Shown here piece by piece: positions 1-4,851 of a stretch of DNA of 7,822 bases; within the stretch, counting starts at the first letter, position 1; each line of letters opens with the position of its first letter. The position numbers and the translations under genes are program-made. The notes beneath the pieces were generated by a model that did no database searches, was not told the DNA's origin, and was given only the letters and a program-made list of their open reading frames with translations. The stretch covers positions 1-7,822 of the forward strand of contig CALZIG010000277.1 in NCBI GenBank assembly GCA_945787585.1, given 5' to 3'. The DNA is from an uncultured Gammaproteobacteria bacterium (GTDB lineage Bacteria > Pseudomonadota > Gammaproteobacteria > SZUA-140).

Positions 1-706
1 CCGAACAGAGAAAGGCAGCGACGTTACCCACTTCATCGATGGTTACGTTTCGGCGCATGGGCGAGTTCTTTTCACCATAATCAAGAAACTTACGGAAATT
101 ACTGATACCGGCAGCGGCCAGAGTCTTGATTGGGCCCGCAGAGATTGCGTTGACACGAATGCCATCCGGACCGAGGTCGTCCGCCATATAGCGTACATTG
201 GCTTCAAGGCTCGCCTTGGCCAGCCCCATCACATTGTAGTTGGGGATGGTGCGTACCGCGCCGAGGTAACTCATCGTGAGCATCGCGCCATCACGCCCTT
301 CCATCATTTTACAGCCCGCCTTGGCCAGCGCTGCAAAGCTGTATGAACTGATCTCATGGGCGGCGCGAAAGCCTTCGCGGGTCACGCAGTCCAGGTATGG
401 CCCTTCCAGTTCTTCGCGTGGAGCAAAGGCGACAGAATGGACGATGATATCCAGATAGTCCCAGTAATTATCGAGGTGCTCAAATACCGCGTCGATCTCT
501 TTGTCGCTGGAAACGTCGCAAGGTACAACGATATCAGAGTCGAGCTCAGCGGCGAATTTTTCAACACGCCCTTTGAGTTTCTCATTTTGATAGGTAAATG
601 CCAGTTCGGCACCCTGTGCTTTCATCGCTTTGGCGACGCCCCACGCAATCGAACGGTTGCTGGCGACGCCGACGATCAACGCTCTTTTGCCTTCTAAAAA
701 TCCCAT
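1..706 (-). CDS. fabI: Enoyl-[acyl-carrier-protein] reductase (NADH), FabI, 3' end cut off by the window
   Basis: FabI catalyses the last reduction of each fatty-acid elongation cycle in the cytoplasm, turning trans-2-enoyl-ACP into acyl-ACP with NAD(P)H. I translated the reverse strand by hand: 235 codons are open from ATG at 706 to the left edge. E. coli FabI is 262 residues, so about 27 C-terminal residues are missing. The N-terminus reads [20 protein letters not shown], which gives the short-chain dehydrogenase nucleotide-binding loop [11 protein letters not shown] (13-23). The catalytic signature is Tyr147-x9-Tyr157-x6-Lys164 in SYLGA...[33 protein letters not shown] follows near 200-212, and [11 protein letters not shown] lies close to the cut. 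AAGG, 6 bases before ATG, supports the start. Residue 93 is Ala (VHSVAFAP), where E. coli and Pseudomonas have Gly. It is transcribed divergently from the ABC operon. The family assignment is secure. Confidence 0.97.
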   Translation of the reverse strand, partial: MGFLEGKRALIVGVASNRSIAWGVAKAMKAQGAELAFTYQNEKLKGRVEKFAAELDSDIVVPCDVSSDKEIDAVFEHLDNYWDYLDIIVHSVAFAPREELEGPYLDCVTREGFRAAHEISSYSFAALAKAGCKMMEGRDGAMLTMSYLGAVRTIPNYNVMGLAKASLEANVRYMADDLGPDGIRVNAISAGPIKTLAAAGISNFRKFLDYGEKNSPMRRNVTIDEVGNVAAFLCS

Positions 707-710
707 ATCA

Positions 711-740
711 CACCTTCGTTAATTCAGACAGTCAATTGTA
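711..740 (-). promoter_or_regulatory. Candidate fabI -10 box and ribosome binding site
   Basis: On the minus strand TACAAT (740-735) matches the sigma-70 -10 consensus at five of six positions. It would give a leader of about 20 bases before the fabI ATG at 706. GAAGGTG (717-711) is a good Shine-Dalgarno sequence with suitable spacing. No convincing -35 box lies 16-18 bases further upstream, only a T-rich stretch, so the promoter half is tentative while the ribosome binding site is well supported. Confidence 0.4.
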
Positions 741-792
741 AGAGAGTAAGGTACCGAAAAACGGGCGCTACGGGAAGAGGCATCGTTAAAAG

Positions 793-812
793 TTACCCAT
801 TATCAGGGGTAA
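793..812. other. Small dyad in the divergent intergenic region
   Basis: TTACCC (793-798) and GGGTAA (807-812) are perfect inverted 6-mers with an 8-base spacer. The position, between the two divergent promoters, would suit an operator for fabI, the ABC operon or both. The arms are short, and I do not recognise a known FabR, FadR or other regulator site, so this is only a candidate. The rest of 741-884 shows no gene or clear signal. Confidence 0.2.
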
Positions 813-884
813 ATTATCCGCAACTGATATTGTTTCATACTGGCAGCACTGCTTGCTTGTTCTAAGCACAGAAGCTCGTTATTC

Positions 885-913
885 TTGGGGTTTAAGCATG
901 CCCGCTTTATATT
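885..913 (+). promoter_or_regulatory. Candidate sigma-70 promoter of the ABC operon
   Basis: TTGGGG (885-890) and TATATT (908-913) are separated by exactly 17 bases. The -10 box matches five of six consensus positions and the -35 box only its first three. Transcription would start near 920 and leave a leader of about 58 bases before the binding-protein ATG at 978. An inverted 6-mer, CCGCTT (902-907) with AAGCGG (921-926), brackets the -10 box and the predicted start site, which could make it an operator or a 5' hairpin. No other sequence in 741-977 looks better, but this is a hand call. Confidence 0.35.
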
Positions 914-977
914 CGGTAACAAGCGGAGCAGGATAAGTACATTTGATGGCGGATTAAGGTAAAAGGCGGATAGATCA

Positions 978-2870
978 ATGGAACGGCGCTTTACGGTTAA
1001 AGACTTTTTGATATTCATCTTTCTTTCGTTGCTTGCAGTGATGATCCTGTTAACCATGTATATGGTGGATCGACAGTGGGGCAAAATGGCGCAGATGGAG
1101 CGCGTGATGCAAGAGCAGGCGGATAGCATGCGTGAGTTACGTTCATTGGTACGCAGCGTTGATCAGCGCGTACAGAGCGGCAGACTTAATATAGCTGCTA
1201 GTGGCTCGATGGGTGCGGACAATATGCCTGAGGTTAAAGATGATTTTCCGGCCGCTTTCCGCCGTGCCAAACTCGCCGTAGATCAACCCGATTACCACGA
1301 AGGTGACTGGCATGTGCAGGCCTTTGGGGTGAGCCTCAAAACGATAACCCCGCTGGTCTCTTCGGATGTCTACGCATCGAACGTACAGAGCTATGTGCAG
1401 GAGTCACTGTTAACGCGTGATCCCGACACGCTGGAGTGGGTGGGGTTGATTGCGGACACGTGGGAGGTGAGCGAGGACGGCCTGAAAATCACCTTCAAGC
1501 TACGCGATGATGTGGTCTTCTCCGATGGTCAGCCATTGACCAGTGATGATGTGGTTTTTACGTTTGATTTTATTATGAACCAGACCATTTCTGCGCCACG
1601 CGAACGCGCCTACTTTGAGAAGATGAAGTCAGTGATCGCGCTCGATAAATATAGCGTCGTGTTCGAGTTCAACGAACCTTACTTTAATGCACTATCGCTG
1701 TCGGGTGGCATGGCTATCATGCCGCGCCATTTCTATGAGCCTTATCTGGAAGCGCCGGAGACCTTTAATGAGTCAAAGGGGCTACTGCTTGGCTCTGGCC
1801 CCTATCGTCTGCGCGACCCCAAAGGGTGGACGCCGGACCAGGGGATGGTGGAGCTGGAGCGTAACCCACGTTACTGGGGGCCGGTGCTGCCTGCATTTGA
1901 CCGCCTGCTGTGGAAGGTGATCGAAAATGACAGTGCACGCCTCACCACCTTTCGTAACGGCGAGATCGACATCTATGGCGCACGCCCGATTGAATACAAA
2001 AAATTACTTAAAGATGAGCACTTGACCACACGTGCCAAAAACTTTGAATACATGAGCCCGACCGCAGGCTATAGCTACATCGGCTGGAATCAGGGCAGTG
2101 CCGATAAACCGGGCCGCTTTGCCGATAAACGTGTGCGCCAGGCGATGACTTACCTGACCGACCGCGAGCGGGTGATCGAGGAGATCATGCTCGGTTATGG
2201 CGAGGTTGCGATCAGCCCGTTCAGTCCACGCAGTCATCAGCACAATAAGTCATTAACACCGCGCAGTTATGATCCTGACAAGGCGAAGGCGCTCCTCAAA
2301 GAAGCTGGTTATGAAGACCGCAATGGGGACAGTGTGCTTGAAGATGCGGATGGTCAACCGTTTGAGTTTGAACTGGTCTATTTTCAGGGGAATGAAGATA
2401 CCAAGCGCATTGTACTATTTCTAAAGGATCTCTATGCGGGCGCAGGCATTTTGCTGCAACCCAAACCCACTGAATGGTCGGTGATGATTGATCTACTTGA
2501 TAAGCGCAATTTTGATGCGATTACACTTGGCTGGTCGAGCGGTGTCGAAACCGATATCTATCAGATGTTTCACAGTAGCCGCACAGAAGATGGCGGCGAT
2601 AACTTTGTCGGTAATAAAAACCCTGAACTAGACAAGTTGATCGATGAGGCACGCGCGACGGTGGATGAAGCTAAACGTATGCCGTTATGGCAACAGGCCG
2701 AAGCGATCATGCATGACGATCAACCCTACACCTTTCTAATGCGACGTAAAACGCTCGCCTTTATTGATCGGCGTATTCATAACATCGCGCAGACTAAACT
2801 CGGCCTCAATGCCAGTTTTGTGCCGGTAGAGTGGTATGTACCGCTGGCGCTACAGAAGTACAGCGACTAG
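978..2870 (+). CDS. Membrane-anchored extracellular solute-binding protein, family 5 (SBP_bac_5)
   Basis: This is the substrate-capturing subunit of an oligopeptide/dipeptide/nickel-type ABC importer, 630 residues. Family landmarks are WEVSEDGLKITFKLRDDV (162-179) with FSDGQPLTSDDVVFTF (181-196), GSGPYRL (272-278), NPRYWG (296-301), DKRVRQAMTYLTDRE (383-397) and YDPDKAKALLKEAGY (431-445). An Asp-rich loop, DRNGDSVLEDADG (447-459), is of a kind common in this family. The N-terminus is unusual. After MERRFTVKD comes one long hydrophobic helix (about 10-30) with no lipobox and no obvious signal-peptidase site. A charged, heptad-like stretch (about 34-68) and a linker to residue 105 follow. This predicts a tethered protein facing the periplasm, not a free periplasmic one. 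The start is fixed by an in-frame stop at 960-962 and a GGCGGA element at 965-970. It heads the operon. The substrate is unknown. Confidence 0.93.
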   Translation: MERRFTVKDFLIFIFLSLLAVMILLTMYMVDRQWGKMAQMERVMQEQADSMRELRSLVRSVDQRVQSGRLNIAASGSMGADNMPEVKDDFPAAFRRAKLAVDQPDYHEGDWHVQAFGVSLKTITPLVSSDVYASNVQSYVQESLLTRDPDTLEWVGLIADTWEVSEDGLKITFKLRDDVVFSDGQPLTSDDVVFTFDFIMNQTISAPRERAYFEKMKSVIALDKYSVVFEFNEPYFNALSLSGGMAIMPRHFYEPYLEAPETFNESKGLLLGSGPYRLRDPKGWTPDQGMVELERNPRYWGPVLPAFDRLLWKVIENDSARLTTFRNGEIDIYGARPIEYKKLLKDEHLTTRAKNFEYMSPTAGYSYIGWNQGSADKPGRFADKRVRQAMTYLTDRERVIEEIMLGYGEVAISPFSPRSHQHNKSLTPRSYDPDKAKALLKEAGYEDRNGDSVLEDADGQPFEFELVYFQGNEDTKRIVLFLKDLYAGAGILLQPKPTEWSVMIDLLDKRNFDAITLGWSSGVETDIYQMFHSSRTEDGGDNFVGNKNPELDKLIDEARATVDEAKRMPLWQQAEAIMHDDQPYTFLMRRKTLAFIDRRIHNIAQTKLGLNASFVPVEWYVPLALQKYSD

Positions 2871-2893
2871 AAAACCAGATAACGATTGCACCG

Positions 2894-4276
2894 ATGCATA
2901 TTTATCTTCTGAGGCGCCTACTGTTGATGATTCCCACCTTGCTGGGGATTACGATTGTCGTATTCACCGTCATGGCCTCCGCCCCCGGTGGCATCAGCGC
3001 GCAGAGTATGGTCGAAGGGCAGAACCTCGAACCGCAGGCGAAGAAGGCACTGGAAGATTATTACAACCGTCTCTACGGGCTGGATTCACCCGCGCCAGTG
3101 CAGTATCTGCGATGGCTCAATAACGTTTCGCCGATCGGATTTACGCTGGATGAAAACAGCGAGATCGACGGCTTCTCTTTTTTTAAAGGGTCTGATTTAG
3201 GTAAAAGTTTTCGCTACGGTCGTCCGGTAATGGACCTGATTGAAGAACGGGTGCCGATCACGCTGCTGCTGAATGTGATCTCTATTCCGTTGATCTATTT
3301 GATCGCAATCGCGATTGGAGTGCGTGCTGCGATGCAGCGTGGGCAGCCGTTTGATGTCGGTTCCAGCGTCGTGATGCTGGGGCTGTGGTCGGTGCCGACG
3401 ATGTTGACCGGTGTGATGTTGATCGGTTTCTTCTCCAGCGACCAGTACTGGCACTGGTTCCCGACCGCTGGCCTCAACCAGCGAGAGGCGCTTGATATGG
3501 TGTTCCTGCCGCACTGGGGTTCAGTCATCGATGTGTTGTGGCTCTTTGTCTATAGTGGTATCGGTGCAACGTTGATGGTGTGGTTGAGTCGGCTTGCGTC
3601 GACGCAGATACGTTGCGGTGTGATGGGAGTACTGGGCCTGGCATCCGGCCTTTTGATGGCTAATGCACTGCCGAGTGAAGGTTTTTCGATTGCATACGTG
3701 TTCCTTGGGGTGTCACTGGCACTGCTGTTTGCATTGATCGCCTATACCGATTATCTCGCACTGAGACTGGTCGTGATGGGCAGTATCGGTGTCGCTACCG
3801 GCACGGTGCTCTTTTTTATGTTTCAGGGCGAAGGCTTTGTACGCGGCTTCTTTCTTGATCGCACCTGGCACCTGATCCTGCCGATCATCTGTCTCACCTA
3901 TGGCGGTTTTGCCTTTCTCACCAAGTTAACCCGTACCGCAGTGCTTGAAAACCTGCTGGCCGATTATGCACGTACCGCCCGCGCCAAAGGGGTGAGTGAA
4001 AAGGACGTGCTGTGGCGGCATGTCTTTCGTAACAGCCTGTTACCGTTGATCACCGTCTCGGCGACGCTGCTGCCCGGCCTGCTCGGTGGTTCGGTCATCG
4101 TCGAAAGTATCTTTAGTATTGATGGCATGGGGAAGCTGGCGATTGAAGCAGTGAAAGCGCGTGACCGCGAACTGGTGTTGTCGATCACTTTGATCAGTGG
4201 CGTGCTCACACTGGTCGGTTATCTGATCGCCGATGTCTGTTATGCCCTTGCCGATCCCCGTGTGAGTTATGACTGA
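2894..4276 (+). CDS. ABC importer inner-membrane permease, DppB/OppB type, with an extra multi-helix insertion
   Basis: This is the first channel subunit, 460 residues from the chosen ATG. MHIYLLRRLLLMIPTLLGIT is the standard DppB opening, so upstream in-frame ATG 2831 (inside the binding-protein gene) is rejected. The gap to the previous stop is 23 bases, and I see no strong Shine-Dalgarno sequence. Helix 1 spans about 8-28, with a large periplasmic stretch after it and further helices near 122-144 and 158-180. The cytoplasmic EAA loop that docks on the ATPase is DYARTARAKGVSEKDVLWRH (357-376), followed by VFRNSLLP. The protein ends in the family-typical YALADPRVSYD. Usual DppB proteins have about 305-340 residues. 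The excess lies between WFPTAGLN (188-195) and WHLILPIICLTYGG (325-338), where about four additional hydrophobic segments sit (roughly 211-231, 240-257, 266-284, 290-310). The frame is uninterrupted, so this is an insertion and not damage. Confidence 0.92.
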   Translation: MHIYLLRRLLLMIPTLLGITIVVFTVMASAPGGISAQSMVEGQNLEPQAKKALEDYYNRLYGLDSPAPVQYLRWLNNVSPIGFTLDENSEIDGFSFFKGSDLGKSFRYGRPVMDLIEERVPITLLLNVISIPLIYLIAIAIGVRAAMQRGQPFDVGSSVVMLGLWSVPTMLTGVMLIGFFSSDQYWHWFPTAGLNQREALDMVFLPHWGSVIDVLWLFVYSGIGATLMVWLSRLASTQIRCGVMGVLGLASGLLMANALPSEGFSIAYVFLGVSLALLFALIAYTDYLALRLVVMGSIGVATGTVLFFMFQGEGFVRGFFLDRTWHLILPIICLTYGGFAFLTKLTRTAVLENLLADYARTARAKGVSEKDVLWRHVFRNSLLPLITVSATLLPGLLGGSVIVESIFSIDGMGKLAIEAVKARDRELVLSITLISGVLTLVGYLIADVCYALADPRVSYD

Positions 4277-4281
4277 TGTTT
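4269..4281 (+). repeat. 13-base direct repeat, copy 1 (end of the first permease gene)
   Basis: ATGACTGATGTTT at 4269-4281 spans the TGA stop of the DppB-type permease and recurs exactly at 4472-4484 in the DUF559 reading frame, ending on the first base of its premature TAA. Chance is possible, because ATGACTGATG is ordinary DUF559 coding sequence (Met-Thr-Asp). I see a match only; a shared origin is not shown. Confidence 0.4.
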
Positions 4282-4295
4282 GATTTTATAGCGCT

Positions 4296-4307
4296 ATGCC
4301 ATATTGA
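4296..4307 (+). repeat. Outer 12-base inverted repeat, left arm
   Basis: ATGCCATATTGA at 4296-4307 is the exact reverse complement of 4806-4817. It lies outside the two large inverted repeats of the cassette and brackets almost the whole gap between the permease genes. It overlaps a 10-base palindrome, ATAGCGCTAT (4288-4297). The rest of 4277-4378 shows no reading frame or other signal that I can support. It may be an element end, an RNA stem or a coincidence. Confidence 0.3.
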
Positions 4308-4378
4308 TAGAGTACCCGTCAAATCGTCGGAGGCACATTCGGTGGAGCATTGGATGCACTGGCAAGTGGTACAAAAGT

Positions 4379-4416
4379 TCCCTCCCCTTTTAGGGGGAGG
4401 GGTAGGGTGGGGGTAA
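4379..4416 (+). repeat. Left REP-like inverted repeat (IR1)
   Basis: IR1 consists of a hairpin with arms CCCTCCCC (4380-4387) and GGGGAGGG (4394-4401) around a 6-base loop, then the tail GTAGGGTGGGGGTAA (4402-4416). Aligned by hand to the reverse complement of 4754-4792, it matches at 32 of 39 columns, with six mismatches and one gap. It ends one base before the DUF559 ATG and so supplies the untranslated leader of that gene, including its only G-rich ribosome-binding candidate. Confidence 0.8.
4393..4413 (+). other. Canonical G-quadruplex motif in the DUF559 leader
   Basis: Four G runs of lengths 5, 4, 3 and 5 are joined by loops of 1 (A), 2 (TA) and 1 (T) bases. This satisfies the G3+/N1-7 rule with very short loops. 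It is on the coding strand, so it would occur in the mRNA, and it ends 4 bases before the DUF559 ATG at 4418, across the place where ribosomes must bind. It overlaps the 3' arm of the IR1 hairpin, so hairpin and quadruplex exclude each other. The matching part of IR2 lacks a fourth run of three, so the motif belongs to one repeat only. Confidence 0.65.
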
Positions 4417-4471
4417 GATGCTACGTACCTCACCAAAAATAAAGAGCCATGCACGCGACTTACGTAAGCAC

Positions 4472-4484
4472 ATGACTGATGTTT
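4472..4484 (+). repeat. 13-base direct repeat, copy 2 (inside the DUF559 frame)
   Basis: ATGACTGATGTTT at 4472-4484 repeats 4269-4281 exactly. Its last T is the first base of the premature TAA, and in copy 1 the following base makes TGA instead. The coincidence of the repeat end with the disabling mutation is noted without a mechanism being shown. Confidence 0.4.
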
Positions 4485-4753
4485 AACGATGCTTGTGGTC
4501 TCGCATTAGAGGTCGACAATTACAGGGATTTCGTTTTCGTAGGCAGCACCCAATAGGGACTTATATTGTTGATTTTTCTTGCCTGGAGCTGAAATTAATC
4601 ATTGAATTAGATGGTGGTCAACATATGGATCAACATCAATATGATTTGACAAGGGAACAGTGGTTAAAGGCAAAAGGCTTTAGGGTATTGCGATTTTGGA
4701 ATAATGATGTCATTGAGGATTTGGATGGTGTATTGCAAACAATATGCAATTTT

Positions 4754-4792
4754 TTACCCCCATCCCAGCCTTCCCCCTTAAAGGGGGAAGGA
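4754..4792 (-). repeat. Right REP-like inverted repeat (IR2)
   Basis: IR2 is the reverse-oriented partner of 4379-4416. Its core is a perfect palindrome of 11-base arms (CCTTCCCCCTT, 4769-4779, and AAGGGGGAAGG, 4781-4791) around a central A, preceded by the C-rich tail TTACCCCCATCCCAG (4754-4768). It is read through in frame as the C-terminal tail of the DUF559 product (LPPSQPSPLKGEG). No T run follows, so it does not look like an intrinsic terminator. In the transcript it could pair either with itself or with IR1, which would loop out the nuclease gene. Confidence 0.8.
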
Positions 4793-4805
4793 GTATGAGT
4801 TCCCT

Positions 4806-4817
4806 TCAATATGGCAT
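4806..4817 (-). repeat. Outer 12-base inverted repeat, right arm
   Basis: TCAATATGGCAT on the plus strand is the exact reverse complement of 4296-4307. Next to it ATATGG (4809-4814) can also pair locally with CCATAT (4822-4827) across a 7-base loop, shortly before the ribosome binding site of the second permease. Either pairing would act on the leader of that gene. No experimental support is visible. Confidence 0.3.
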
Positions 4818-4840
4818 GATTCCATATGGTGTATTTTGAT

Positions 4841-4844
4841 GGAG
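4841..4844 (+). promoter_or_regulatory. Ribosome binding site of the second permease gene
   Basis: GGAG sits 7 bases before ATG 4852 and fixes that start. A dedicated site here means the second permease can be translated independently of the cassette upstream. I see no convincing sigma-70 promoter between 4793 and 4840, so its mRNA probably still comes through the cassette from the main promoter. Confidence 0.6.
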
Positions 4845-4851
4845 TGCGATA

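Larger units (their letters stand above)
4379..4792 (+). mobile_element. Putative REP-like/DUF559 cassette inserted between the two permease genes
   Basis: Two GC-rich repeats of 38 and 39 bases, in opposite orientation, enclose a single DUF559 nuclease reading frame. The ATG follows the left repeat after 1 base, and the stop codon begins 4 bases after the right repeat. Each repeat holds a hairpin plus a G-rich tail, as in repetitive extragenic palindromes of gammaproteobacteria. The gene body counts 92 G+C in 240 bases (4501-4740, about 38%), far below the flanking transporter genes, where 5461-5520 gives 34 of 60. This points to separate origin. An 8-base direct repeat, AGTTCCCT (4376-4383 and 4798-4805), might be a target duplication, but its left copy runs into the repeat itself. 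No transposase is present, so movement would need another enzyme or the nuclease. The structure is seen; the mobility is inferred. Confidence 0.5.
4418..4798 (+). pseudogene. DUF559 (PD-(D/E)XK, Vsr-like) endonuclease-family gene with one nonsense codon
   Basis: The frame runs 126 codons from ATG 4418 to TGA 4796-4798, a normal length for this family. Its only defect is TAA at codon 23 (4484-4486). Codons 1-22 read MLRTSPKIKSHARDLRKHMTDV and codons 24 onward RCLWSRIRGRQLQGFRFRRQ. Family members typically have Glu in this place (MTDAE.xLW), so GAA to TAA, one base, explains it. The core is intact: PIGTYIVDFSCLELKLIIEL then DGGQH, with the presumed catalytic Asp52, Glu63 and Asp65, and GFRVLRFWNNDV (87-98). 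The last 14 residues, from Leu113, come from the right repeat. A restart at TTG 4493 could make a 101-residue product lacking the N-terminal helix, but it has no clear ribosome binding site. Base composition is AT-rich against both neighbours. E. coli YcjD is a relative. The native activity of DUF559 proteins is poorly known. Confidence 0.85.

Noticed and set aside
356..697. Plus-strand reading frame of 113 residues
   Set aside because: It is antisense to fabI, whose hand-translated sequence is unmistakable and uninterrupted over the same bases.
708..734. TTGACT plus TGTGAT as a fabI promoter on the minus strand
   Set aside because: The spacing is 17, but the -10 box would abut the start codon and place transcription inside the gene.
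803..1129. Minus-strand reading frame of 108 residues
   Set aside because: It overlaps the binding-protein N-terminus antisense, has no recognisable domain, and its composition follows the opposite strand.
2831..2893. Permease start at ATG 2831
   Set aside because: It lies inside the binding-protein gene and adds 21 residues unlike the family. MHIYLLRRLLLM at 2894 is the normal DppB N-terminus.
4484..4486. Recoding of TAA as an amino acid
   Set aside because: The ATPase gene ends with TAA, and the other genes use TAG and TGA as normal stops, so there is no sign of an altered code.
4493..4798. A complete 101-residue DUF559 gene starting at TTG 4493
   Set aside because: The TTG encodes the Leu of the conserved RCLW motif, and the homologous N-terminus continues upstream in the same frame to ATG 4418 past one TAA. 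The short frame is better read as the 3' part of a broken gene.
4769..4800. Intrinsic terminator between the permease genes
   Set aside because: The hairpin is perfect, but no T run follows, and the hairpin lies inside a reading frame and matches a repeat family.
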